Assembly: GCA_047618505.1 (NCBI GenBank) | Contig: JBLHLB010000049.1 | Span: 1-17,484 of the forward strand | DNA: 17,484 nt | Origin: JBLHLB01 sp047618505 | GTDB lineage: Bacteria; Planctomycetota; UBA1135; GCA-002686595 | Reading direction: 5' to 3' | In this document: one piece after another, positions 1-7,462 of the stretch | How the letters are laid out: each line of letters begins with the position of its first letter | How positions within the stretch are numbered: the first letter of the stretch is position 1 | Program-made: the position numbers and the translations under genes | The notes under the pieces: model-generated | What the model was told of the DNA's origin: nothing | The model's input: only the letters and a program-made list of their open reading frames with translations | Database searches by the model: none

Positions 1-583
1 GGATGTCGCCCCGCAGGCTGACTTCTCCAGGTTTCTCGGCCAGTGGTTGGCGTGTGTAACCGGCATTCACTAGGCGTTCCATCAACTGCTCAGAACCGAA
101 CCGTTGGCCCACATGCAGGTGCAGGAAATCGCGCTCCATGTCCGCCGCCGATGGGATCGGTTGAAGTAGCGCGAGCAACGAAGTCACGATGATCTTCGGC
201 CGCTTTTCCTCCGGTCCGGCAAGGGCCTGGGTCATCCGTAGGCGCAGCCGTACTGATTCAGGATCCGCGTGGGCTGCACCGGTGCTGGTCGCTTCGCGTG
301 CGGGGAAGAGCGAGGCTTCGGCGCCGAAGGTTGCCAGCTCATCCAAAGCCACTTCCGCCTCAGCGTTGGTGGAGGCCAGGATCAGAAAGGGCCCGGGCAA
401 GCGCTGCGCCAGGGCGGCCAGGACCATGGACTGCGAGGCTCCCCAGAGGCTCCCCGCTTCCACCCGTCGCCGGCGCCCGAGGTCCTGGACCAGGCGCAGG
501 AAAGGCGCGGAGGTTTCGAGCACCTGCGGGTCGACCCCGGCGCTGATTTCGCGCACGGCTGTTTCTGTGGAAGCATCCGACAT
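1..583 (-). CDS. mfd: Transcription-repair coupling factor Mfd, N-terminal part (cut by window edge)
   Basis: The minus frame is open from an ATG at 583 to the left edge, giving 194 residues. An in-frame TAA at 650-652 limits the start. The part seen matches the UvrB-like N-terminal module of Mfd: an opening helix, the segment SLWGASQSMVLAALAQRLPG (about residues 43-62) where UvrB/Mfd proteins have their degenerate nucleotide-binding region, a stretch on payload residues and parameters ending in IIVTSLLALLQPIP, and the C-terminal GYTRQPLAEKPGEVSLRGDI, which corresponds to the family GEFxxRGDI segment. Mfd removes RNA polymerase stalled at lesions and recruits UvrA. The translocase motor and RNA polymerase-interaction domain lie outside the window. 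The family identity rests on the GEVSLRGDI region and the overall order of motifs. UvrB itself is less likely because the P-loop is degenerate. Confidence 0.85.
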   Translation of the reverse strand, partial: MSDASTETAVREISAGVDPQVLETSAPFLRLVQDLGRRRRVEAGSLWGASQSMVLAALAQRLPGPFLILASTNAEAEVALDELATFGAEASLFPAREATSTGAAHADPESVRLRLRMTQALAGPEEKRPKIIVTSLLALLQPIPSAADMERDFLHLHVGQRFGSEQLMERLVNAGYTRQPLAEKPGEVSLRGDI

Positions 584-632
584 GGCAGCGCGACAGGGTA
601 CAGGGGTGGGGGCTCGGGCGCTCGAATCTGTG

Positions 633-638
633 TATGCT
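633..638 (+). promoter_or_regulatory. Possible -10 element upstream of the DUF2167 remnant
   Basis: TATGCT followed by CCCC lies 86 nt upstream of the ATG at 724. It resembles the other TAYNYT-CC elements in this window (2145, 9554, 15703, 17314). No convincing -35 box is visible. Confidence 0.2.
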
Positions 639-723
639 CCCCAGGTCAATTTACCGGGGGGACGCACTTTTTCCGGACTAATCCGCCCCAGCTCGCTTCC
701 CAAAGCCACTGATGATTCCCTGA

Positions 724-1404
724 ATGCGTGCCCTGGCCCGGCGCACCAAGTCTTCGCTACTAACCGTTTCGACTGGTCTGCTGTCTATGGCCCTGATCGC
801 CGCCCCCATCGGAATTGCCTGAAGGCGGCATCATCGTCTCCTACGAAGACGATGGGCACGTCGAGGATGACGACGCCGTGTCGATCGACTTCGAAGAGAT
901 GATGAAGGCGATCCAGGACGACGCGGACGCCATGAACGACGCCCGCCGGGAGGCGGGCTATGGCACCATGGACATCATCGGTTGGGCCGAATCGCCGCAC
1001 TATGATTCGACGACCAATAAAAGCTACTGGGCCAAGGACCCTGTCTTCGAAGGGGAAGAAGAGCACACCCTGAACTACGAGGTGCGCGTCCTTGGTCGTA
1101 CCGGTGTGCTGTCCATGAACGCCGTTGTGAGTCTGACTGACTTGGATAAAGTACGTGCTGGGTCCGCAGTCTGTTGGAGGGTGCACGCTTACTAGAGGGG
1201 AACCGCTACGAGGAGTTTGCCCCAGTTCGGACAAGTTTGCGGCCTATGGTGTTGGCGGTTTGATCGCCGGCAACATCCTCCTGAAGGGCGGCCTCTTTGC
1301 AAAGTTAGGCCTGCTCTTCACCAAATCCGGCAAGGTCACTGGTGATCGCCGGAACCGCCGTCACAGCCTTTGTTGGCCGCCTGCTCGGCCGAAATAAGAA
1401 CTAG
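724..1404 (+). pseudogene. Decayed DUF2167 membrane-anchored protein gene
   Basis: Pieces of a DUF2167 protein appear in order but in changing frames. Frame 1 starts at ATG 724 and encodes a signal peptide ending SMALIAAPIGIA, then meets TGA at 820. Frame 2 resumes near 815 with EGGIIVSYEDDG, GWAESPHYDSTTNKSYWAKD, HTLNYEVRVLGRTGVLSMNA and SLTDLDKVRAG. Frame 1 then gives SLLEGARLLEGNRYEEFA from about 1162. Frame 3 gives SSDKFAAYGVGGLIAG from 1224. Frame 1 gives VIAGTAVTAFVGRLLGRNKN and TAG at 1402-1404. DUF2167 proteins normally have a further domain of roughly 70-100 residues between the signal peptide and the SYEDDG region; it is missing here. That makes at least four frame changes plus an internal deletion, while all neighbouring genes are intact, so decay is more likely than sequencing error. 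The family's function is unknown. Confidence 0.8.
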
Positions 1405-2078
1405 TCGCGACCCTCGTCGCGACCCTTGTCGCTGGCCTTTGAGCCAATGACCAAGAGGGCTTCAAAGGCAGCCCACTTTTCGGCTTCCTTGCGCGTGCGG
1501 CCCCAGGCGCTGGGGAAAACCACTGGGCCGACCTTCGCTTCAATCAGAAAGGCGCGCGCCTGGGCGTTGCCGCGTTCTTCGATCAGCCGGTATTCCGGCG
1601 GCTCTCCCGTCTGAAGTTGGGCCACCCGTTGCAACTCTTGCTTCGGATTGGGCTCATTCTCCTGGCGCCGCACGCGACCTAGGGGCTCCGCCAGGGTCAC
1701 CAACACAAAAGCTCGCGAGGCTTCCAGGCCTGCGTCCAGGTAAACCGCCCCCAGCACAGCCTCGTAGAGATTGGCCATTACGGAAATCGGCATCTCGCGA
1801 CCGCGCATCCCCGGACCGACCTGGGCTAGGTCCGCGAGTCGCAGGGAGCGCGAAGCCTCGGCCAGGGCGTGCCGCGAGACGACCTCCGACTTCATCTCCG
1901 TCAGGGCTCCCTCGCGCTCTTCCTCATGGTGGTGGAAGAGCTCCTCTGCCACGATCAGGTCCAGAACCGTATCGCCCAGAAACTCCAGTCGCTCGTTGTT
2001 GCGCGGTCCCACGGACGCGTGGCGCAGGGCCAGGGCGAGGTGTGCTGGGTTGGTGAATTCGTGGGGTAGGGTCGACAC
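1401..2078 (-). CDS. rnc: Ribonuclease III
   Basis: A 225-residue protein of normal RNase III length, an endonuclease that cuts double-stranded RNA in rRNA and mRNA processing. The family signature NERLEFLGDTVLDL is at residues 28-41, carrying E29, E32 and D36, which correspond to E. coli E38, E41 and D45. The second catalytic cluster is ANLYEAVLGAVYLD (102-115): E106 matches E. coli E117, but N103 replaces D114, a change seen in other RNase III lineages. A dsRNA-binding domain occupies about 142-209 (NPKQELQRVAQLQ to RKEAEKWAAFEALL). The start is GTG at 2078; an in-frame TAG at 2088-2090 excludes anything longer, and AGGA about 7 nt upstream can act as ribosome binding site. The stop shares the palindrome CTAG with the stop of the converging DUF2167 remnant. 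Its C-terminal tail is highly charged (KASDKGRDEGRD). Confidence 0.95.
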   Translation of the reverse strand: MSTLPHEFTNPAHLALALRHASVGPRNNERLEFLGDTVLDLIVAEELFHHHEEEREGALTEMKSEVVSRHALAEASRSLRLADLAQVGPGMRGREMPISVMANLYEAVLGAVYLDAGLEASRAFVLVTLAEPLGRVRRQENEPNPKQELQRVAQLQTGEPPEYRLIEERGNAQARAFLIEAKVGPVVFPSAWGRTRKEAEKWAAFEALLVIGSKASDKGRDEGRD

Positions 2079-2126
2079 CTCGGCATCCTACTTCGACTCG
2101 CTGCTGATTCCTGCCATCGATTGAGC

Positions 2127-2150
2127 CCCGTGGGCCCCGGCGGCTATTCT
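2127..2150 (+). promoter_or_regulatory. Possible promoter of the small ORF at 2158
   Basis: TTGAGC at about 2121-2126 and TATTCT at 2145-2150 are spaced 18 nt apart. Transcription would begin near 2157, at or next to the ATG at 2158, implying a leaderless mRNA. The assignment is by eye. Confidence 0.3.
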
Positions 2151-2157
2151 CTGGCCC

Positions 2158-2340
2158 ATGACAGACCCCGAGGAGGAACGATCTGAGGGCCAGGGCTTCC
2201 GACCGCGTAAGCACGACCACTTGGTTGAGCCGATGTTCGAGGGCCTGGGCGTAGGAGAGCAGCCCAGCGGTGAGGAGCAGCAGCCACGAGTGCCTTGGTT
2301 TGTGCGTCTCTTGAAACGCATCGCCGGTCTTTGGCGCTAA
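2158..2340 (+). CDS. Small acidic hypothetical protein (60 aa)
   Basis: A 60-residue reading frame lies in the gap between the divergent rnc start and icd, without overlapping either. The N-terminal two thirds are charged and probably disordered (MTDPEEERSEGQGFRPRKH, then GVGEQPSGEEQQ). The last 16 residues, VPWFVRLLKRIAGLWR, would form a basic amphipathic helix that could bind a membrane or a partner. There is no Shine-Dalgarno sequence; a promoter-like TTGAGC-18-TATTCT directly upstream would make the transcript leaderless. No family is recognised. Many frames of this size in GC-rich DNA are chance, but the position, ATG start and ordered tail favour a real gene. Confidence 0.5.
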   Translation: MTDPEEERSEGQGFRPRKHDHLVEPMFEGLGVGEQPSGEEQQPRVPWFVRLLKRIAGLWR

Positions 2341-2429
2341 GCCTCGACTAGGTGCCGCACACCTGGGTTTCGCGCTTTTCCTTTGGCGCGGATGCGGCAA
2401 ACTGTCCGCCAACCTCGAGCCATATTTCC

Positions 2430-4658
2430 ATGTCAAACTCCACCGGTCGCATTCTCTACACCCTCACCGACGAAGCCCCGGCCCTGGCCACGCATTCGTT
2501 GCTTCCCATAGTGCAAGCCTTCGCCGGAGCGGCGGGGGTTGCTGTGGAAACGCGGGATATTTCCCTGGCCAGCCGATTGCTCTCGGCCTTTCCCGAGTGT
2601 TTGGAAGAAGGGCAGCGCGTACCCGACGCCCTGGCTGAGTTGGGTGACTTGGTGAAGAGCCCTGAGGCGAACATCATCAAGCTGCCAAACATCAGTGCTT
2701 CGGTGCCGCAGATGAAAGCGGCCATCGCGGAGTTGCAGGCCGCTGGCAATGCGTTGCCGGACTATCCCGATACGCCGGCGACAGCTGCGGAACGCGACGT
2801 TCGCGAGCGCTATGACCGCATCAAGGGCAGCGCCGTCAACCCGGTCCTACGGGAAGGCAACTCCGATCGCCGCGCCCCCCGTGCCGTGAAAGAATATGCC
2901 CGTAGTCACCCGCACCCCATGGGCGCTTGGGCGACAGACTCGAAGACCCACGTGGCACACATGACCAGCGGAGATTTCCGCTCCAACGAGAAATCCGTGA
3001 CAATGGCGCAGGCAGACAGCCTTCGCATTGAACATGTTACATCCGATGGAACCGTGAGTGTTCTCAAGGACGCCTTGGCGGTGTTGGACGGTGAGGTGAT
3101 CGACGCGGCGCTGATGGAGAAGCGCGCGCTGCTTGCTTTCCTGGAGCGCGAGCTTGCGGATGCCAAGGAGAAGGGTGTGCTCTTCTCTGTGCACCTCAAG
3201 GCGACCATGATGAAGGTCTCCGACCCGATTCTCTTTGGGCATGTGGTGCGCACCTACTTTGCCGATGTGTTCCGCGAATTTGCCGACGATCTCAGGAAGG
3301 CGGGAGCAAATGCGAACAACGGGCTAGGGCAAGTTTTGAGCGCAATCAAGACACTTCCCGAAGATCGGCGTGCTGCGATCGAGGCGGCCATTGAAGCTAA
3401 GCTAAGCTCCGGTCCTGATCTGGCCATGGTCGACTCTGATCGCGGAATCACCAACCTGCATGTGCCCAGCGATGTGATCATCGACGCCTCTATGCCCGCG
3501 ATGATCCGAACCTCCGGCCGCATGTGGAACCGAGAGGGGAAAGCCCAGGACACGAAGGCCGTCATCCCCGACAGCAGCTACGCAGGTCTGTATGCCGCCA
3601 CCGTTGACTTCTGCCGAGAGAACGGCGCCTTTGATCCGACGACGATGGGGACAGTTCCGAACGTAGGCCTGATGGCGCAGAAGGCCGAGGAATACGGTTC
3701 CCACGACAAGACCTTTGAGATGAGCGCGGGGGGTACCGTGCGCGTCCTGGACGGCGCAGGTCACTGCATCCTGGAGCACGCTGTGGAAGAGGGCGACATC
3801 TGGCGCATGTGCCAGGCCAAGGATGCTCCCATCCGGGATTGGGTGAAACTCGCCGTTTCGCGTGCCCGCGCCACGGGAGCCCCCGCCGTTTTCTGGCTCG
3901 ACGAATCGCGGGCCCACGATGCCCAGTTGATCCAGAAAGTCGGGCGCTACCTCGGCGAGCACGACACGGACGGCCTGGACATCAGGATCATGGGACAGGT
4001 CGAGGCTACGCGCTTCACGCTCGCCCGCGCGAAGGCGGGGGAAGACACCATCTCCGTCACGGGCAATGTTCTCCGCGACTACCTCACGGACCTCTTCCCC
4101 ATCCTCGAGCTTGGTACGAGTGCGAAAATGCTTTCTGTCGTACCCCTCATGCAAGGGGGTGGGCTCTTCGAAACCGGTGCCGGCGGATCCGCACCCAAGC
4201 ACGTGGCTCAGTTCGAAAAGGAGAACCACCTGCGTTGGGATTCCCTGGGCGAATTCTTGGCCCTGGCCGTGTCACTTGAGCACTTGGCGGGGAGCACAGA
4301 CAATGGCGGTGCGCGTGTCCTTGGGGAAACCTTGGATACGGCGACGGGCGAGCTTCTGAAGACTGGCAAATCGCCCTCGCGCAAGTGTGGCGAGCTGGAC
4401 AACCGTGGGAGTCACTTCTACCTCGCGCTCTACTGGGCCCAGGCCCTTGTGGACCAGGACAGTGATGCTGCCCTGGCCGCCAAGTTTGCGCCCCTGGCGA
4501 AGGCGTTGGGGGAGGCGGAGGAGGCGATCGTCGCCGAGCTAAACGGAGTCCAGGGCAAAGCTATGGACATCGGCGGCTATTTCTCTCCGGACCTCGCCAA
4601 GGCGAGTGCAGCCATGCGACCTAGCGCAACATTCAACGCGGTCTTGGCGACGCTCTAA
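2430..4658 (+). CDS. icd: Monomeric NADP-dependent isocitrate dehydrogenase
   Basis: 742 residues, the normal length for monomeric IDH, which oxidatively decarboxylates isocitrate to 2-oxoglutarate in the TCA cycle, making NADPH. The start is ATG at 2430 because the family opens with a short tail followed by IxYTLTDEAPALATxSLLPI, here at residues 8-28; the frame is open further upstream but that stretch is not family-like. With a +2 offset to the Azotobacter vinelandii enzyme, the isocitrate and metal residues are all present: S134, N137, R141, R147, K257, D352, Y422, R549, D550, D554. The NADP residues H591, R602 and R651 are also present. The segment GNSDRRAPRAVK and the HPMGAW/SKTHVAHM motifs are typical. 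No Shine-Dalgarno is visible. The stop overlaps that of the converging selenoprotein gene (4655-4658). Confidence 0.97.
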   Translation: MSNSTGRILYTLTDEAPALATHSLLPIVQAFAGAAGVAVETRDISLASRLLSAFPECLEEGQRVPDALAELGDLVKSPEANIIKLPNISASVPQMKAAIAELQAAGNALPDYPDTPATAAERDVRERYDRIKGSAVNPVLREGNSDRRAPRAVKEYARSHPHPMGAWATDSKTHVAHMTSGDFRSNEKSVTMAQADSLRIEHVTSDGTVSVLKDALAVLDGEVIDAALMEKRALLAFLERELADAKEKGVLFSVHLKATMMKVSDPILFGHVVRTYFADVFREFADDLRKAGANANNGLGQVLSAIKTLPEDRRAAIEAAIEAKLSSGPDLAMVDSDRGITNLHVPSDVIIDASMPAMIRTSGRMWNREGKAQDTKAVIPDSSYAGLYAATVDFCRENGAFDPTTMGTVPNVGLMAQKAEEYGSHDKTFEMSAGGTVRVLDGAGHCILEHAVEEGDIWRMCQAKDAPIRDWVKLAVSRARATGAPAVFWLDESRAHDAQLIQKVGRYLGEHDTDGLDIRIMGQVEATRFTLARAKAGEDTISVTGNVLRDYLTDLFPILELGTSAKMLSVVPLMQGGGLFETGAGGSAPKHVAQFEKENHLRWDSLGEFLALAVSLEHLAGSTDNGGARVLGETLDTATGELLKTGKSPSRKCGELDNRGSHFYLALYWAQALVDQDSDAALAAKFAPLAKALGEAEEAIVAELNGVQGKAMDIGGYFSPDLAKASAAMRPSATFNAVLATL

Positions 4659-5839
4659 CGCCAGCCGTAAATCCAGTGATTGGCCGGAGCGACGCGCGGC
4701 GCGTCGGCATCGAGGACCAGGGCGATGCCAAGTTGGGACTCGCCCTGGCCATCGCGCGCGTTGTAGCGCGTGCCGCCCCAACGCCGACCCAGGGCGGCCA
4801 ACTCGAAGGCGGTGAAGCGCTCGCCATCGAAGATGGCGCGACCGAGGAGCTGGCATTCAAGCCCGCTTTTCTTGTCCGATCCGCGTTCCGCGCTGGTCTG
4901 CCCGCGGATGGTGAGATGCATGATCTCCCCATCGATTTCTGTGACCTCGAAGGTGATCTCTGCCCGCTTGATGTCCTTCCTGCCGTAGGCCGGGGTTTGC
5001 CCGCGCACGTTGTCGACTAGGTGGCAGCGCGCCAGGCGTAGGGCGAGCTCATCGGGCATCATGCTCTGGGCGCCGACTTCGGGCCGCGGGATCATGGACG
5101 CGACTTCGTCCCTCCGGAACCAGGCGTAGTCCATGTTCCAAGCAGCGCGGCGCCAGTCCGATTGGCGGAGATCGACTTGTTCTTCCAGGTCGCGGGAGAC
5201 GCAGCGCAGGACCATCCCGTCGCTGGGATAGAAGCGCTCGAAACGCGTACTCTTGTCAGACTGGAACAATGTCCCGAGACGCTCTTCTTTGCCGAGCTTC
5301 TCCCACTTGCCAAGCGCTTCCTCAAGCATGTGAATCATCGCGTCTGCATTGCGAGTATTCACTGAAGCCAGAAACGATCCACCGGGCGTCACAGCGTAGA
5401 TGCCCTGGCGCGTGTTTGTAGGTTCCGTTCGACCAGCGTAGTGACCCTTCTCGCAGAACCCGCGGAAGAAACGACCCTCGCTATCCTCTGCGCGTTGCAA
5501 GTGTCCGACTTCGTCAGCCGCGGGAACGAAACTGGCCACGAGTTTCTGGACTCGCTCATCTGACCAGACAGACCGTCTGGTAACTACGCCATTGTTTCAC
5601 ACACAGCCGAGGGGATGCCCATTCATGACCCACAGCAGAACTGGCTTGTCCGCCGCGCGCGCATCCACGATTCCGGCGCCAAGGGAGGTACGCCATTCGA
5701 TGCGTTCCCACGCAAGCTCCTCCGAGGGGGGCAGGATCTGTTCCAGGAAACCGTCGAGGTTCTCCGGCGTGAGTTGCGGCCCTTCCTGGGGGAGCAAGAA
5801 GGGTGAGAGCGTCAGGCAAAGCGCGGTGAGGAACTTCAT
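4655..5839 (-). CDS. Candidate exported thioredoxin-like selenoprotein (in-frame UGA = Sec81)
   Basis: Read with TGA at 5599-5597 as selenocysteine, this is one 394-residue protein; with TGA as stop it falls into an 80-residue and a roughly 294-residue piece in the same frame. Residues 1-17 (MKFLTALCLTLSPFLLP) form a signal peptide. Residues 43-100 resemble a thioredoxin-like N-terminal half: WERIEWRTSLGAGIVDARAA, then KPVLLWVMNGHPLGCV with C79-V80-U81, followed by NNGVVTRRSVWSDE. Residues 145-179 (QGIYAVTPGGSFLASVNTR, then MIHMLEEALGKW) resemble the second half of a thioredoxin fold. About 200-394 is a domain I do not recognise, with YPSDGMVLRCVSRDL and WNMDYAWFRRDEVASMIP. A SECIS-like hairpin follows the UGA. 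The ATG at 5839 is preferred over GTG at 5866 because it places Lys2 before the hydrophobic core. It lies 27 nt after dgt and is probably cotranscribed. Likely a periplasmic thiol/selenol redox protein; substrate unknown. A simple nonsense mutation is the main alternative. Confidence 0.8.
5563..5599 (-). promoter_or_regulatory. Bacterial SECIS-like element downstream of UGA
   Basis: On the minus strand, UGA at 5599-5597 is followed by 15 nt and then a perfect 7-bp stem: ACCAGAC (5581-5575), loop GGUCU (5574-5570), GUCUGGU (5569-5563). The apical loop begins 22 nt after the UGA, within the window usual for bacterial SECIS elements, and has G at its first two positions. The loop GGUCU is the same as that of the E. 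coli formate dehydrogenase SECIS. The single bulged U below the loop in E. coli is not present in the simplest folding. It would recruit SelB with Sec-tRNA. Confidence 0.75.
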
Positions 5840-5866
5840 GGAGCCAGCATAGGGACCCGCGAGCAC

Positions 5867-7081
5867 CTAGGGCATGGATTGTCCCTGCCAGGGCGGTTTG
5901 CGGCCCGTGAGCCGTTGGAATTCGCGCTCAGCGAAGCGGTCGGTCATGCCTGCAACGTAATCACAAACCGATCGCTCGACGCCGACCTGTTCGCACCAGG
6001 ACTGGTACCAGGGGGCCATCTCAGTGGGGTTTGCAACGAGGGCGTTGAAGAGATCGACCAGCACGTCCTGGGCCTGCTCTGTGAAACGCGTCAGGTAGGC
6101 GTGGCGATAGAAACGACTGTGGAGGAACTTGTGCAGTTCGCTGATCTCTGGCTTGAGTACGCGACTGTGCCCCACAAGCAAGCGCTCGGCTGCCTGAACA
6201 TCTTCGGCGGACTTGGGTCTGATCCGATCAAGGCGCCGACGGCTCATATCGATCAGGTCGTGGATGCAGATCTTGAGCAGCTCGTTCGTGATGCGCTTGA
6301 TGCGCAGGGAGTTATCCTTGGAGCCCTTAAGGAAACCCGGGTGGCGCATTTCGACGGCTTCGCAGGCGCCGGACCAAATACGGCAGTCTTTCTCGAGCTG
6401 CGCTTCCGTGAACATCTTGGCGCGCAGGCCGTCCTCAAGATCGTGGACGTGGTAAGCGGTGGAGTCGGCCAGGTCGACGACCTGTGCTTCTAGGCAGGGT
6501 CGCTTGGGGCGCGGGCGGAACTCGGCGGGCCAGTCTTCGTCGCTCTCGTGCTTCAGAAGAGACTCGCGCATCTCGCGCGTCAGGTTCAAGCCAGGATAGT
6601 CGGGGCTACGGCGTTCGAGCATATCGACAACGCGTAGCACCTGCGAGTTGTGGCGGAAGCCCCCGTGGTTCGCCATGAGCTTATCGAGGGCCCATTCGCC
6701 GCGGTGACCAAAGGGCGGGTGCCCGATGTCATGGGCCAGGCCGAGCGCCTCGCAGAGCGGTTCGTTGAGTGAAAGGGCGTTGCCGACGGAGCGCGCCACC
6801 TGGGCAACTTCGAGACTGTGGGATAGGCGAGTGCGCTGGTGGTCGCCTTCCCAGTTCCCAAAGACCTGGGTCTTGTACATCAACCGACGGAAGGCGACAG
6901 CGTGGACGACGCGATCACGATCGCGCTCGTAAACCGTGCGGAGATCGTCCTCTTCCTCGTGGTGCTGTCGACCCTTGGAGTCGGCCGACCTGCGCGCCCA
7001 GGGGCCGAGCTGCACGCTTTCACGGCGTTCCTTGTTGGCACGATCGATCAGCCAACCGGGGGTGGGAGGGGAGGGTTTCAC
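5867..7081 (-). CDS. dgt: dGTP triphosphohydrolase family protein (HD domain)
   Basis: 404 residues of the dGTPase-like HD hydrolase family, which splits dNTPs (typically dGTP) into deoxynucleoside and triphosphate. The N-terminal motif DLRTVYERDRDRVVHAVAFRRL (about 46-67) followed by MYKTQVFG is diagnostic. The metal site is seen as H88 in TRLSHSLEVAQ, H117-D118 in GLAHDIGHPPFGH, and the aspartates of VVDLADSTAYHVHDLEDGL (201-219); the usual DEIAY is DSTAY here. Start is GTG at 7081; no in-frame ATG is better placed, and the family-like region begins soon after. It is the first gene of a likely two-gene transcript with the selenoprotein gene. It shares a 381-bp divergent upstream region with the methyltransferase gene. 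Confidence 0.93.
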   Translation of the reverse strand: MKPSPPTPGWLIDRANKERRESVQLGPWARRSADSKGRQHHEEEDDLRTVYERDRDRVVHAVAFRRLMYKTQVFGNWEGDHQRTRLSHSLEVAQVARSVGNALSLNEPLCEALGLAHDIGHPPFGHRGEWALDKLMANHGGFRHNSQVLRVVDMLERRSPDYPGLNLTREMRESLLKHESDEDWPAEFRPRPKRPCLEAQVVDLADSTAYHVHDLEDGLRAKMFTEAQLEKDCRIWSGACEAVEMRHPGFLKGSKDNSLRIKRITNELLKICIHDLIDMSRRRLDRIRPKSAEDVQAAERLLVGHSRVLKPEISELHKFLHSRFYRHAYLTRFTEQAQDVLVDLFNALVANPTEMAPWYQSWCEQVGVERSVCDYVAGMTDRFAEREFQRLTGRKPPWQGQSMP

Positions 7082-7178
7082 GGGACTCTTTGGGGAAGCG
7101 GAGAGGGAGAGCTGGACGCGGGCATTGTGGCGACTGCGGCCCAGAGGCGGTAGGAGGGATATGAAGTGGGGTGGTCGG

Positions 7179-7277
7179 TTGGAAGGGGTGGGGATCGTTG
7201 GAGTGGGCGGGGCGCACCGGGGGGGGCCCGTTGGGGATGGCCCTCATCAAGCCCATCCACAACCCCCACCCTCCCAA
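7179..7277. repeat. Imperfect inverted repeat in the dgt/methyltransferase intergenic region
   Basis: A G-rich arm at 7179-7208 (TTGGAAGGGGTGGGG to GTGGGC) is complementary, with a mismatch and several small bulges, to the C-rich arm at 7251-7277 (GCCCATCCACAACCCCC to TCCCAA). It could fold in RNA from either strand. The rest of 7082-7462 holds no gene that I can support; it should contain the divergent promoters of dgt and the methyltransferase gene, but none is clear. Low-complexity sequence could produce this by chance. Confidence 0.35.
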
Positions 7278-7462
7278 GGGGAAGACCTGGATTGGCCGCG
7301 GAAGTGTCCGACTATGACCCAAAAATCTAGGGTTCGCCCACGTTCAACTCCCCACCTGACAGCAGACAAGGTGACCAACTTTCCGCCCCTGTGGAAAAGT
7401 CGAAGGCAAAGGGAGGGATAAGGAATGGGGAATCTTGCTCCCTTGGGGCAGCATGAGAATCC

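Noticed and set aside
189..902. Long + frame (237 codons) over the Mfd start and the DUF2167 remnant
   Set aside because: It is antisense to mfd and crosses unrelated sequence. Its protein is Arg/Ser-rich with no family pattern, typical of a GC-rich shadow frame.
1924..2436. Minus frame of 170 codons overlapping rnc and reaching icd
   Set aside because: It overlaps the rnc N-terminal coding region in another frame and covers the small + ORF. No family features.
3402..4229. Minus frame of 275 codons inside icd
   Set aside because: It is fully antisense to a well-supported icd and has no recognisable motif.
5540..5596. Reading the selenoprotein locus as two separate genes, or as a nonsense-mutated pseudogene
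   Set aside because: The two parts share one frame and a continuous thioredoxin-like layout. There is no start with a ribosome binding site for the second part, a Cys sits two residues before the TGA, and a SECIS-like hairpin follows at the right distance.
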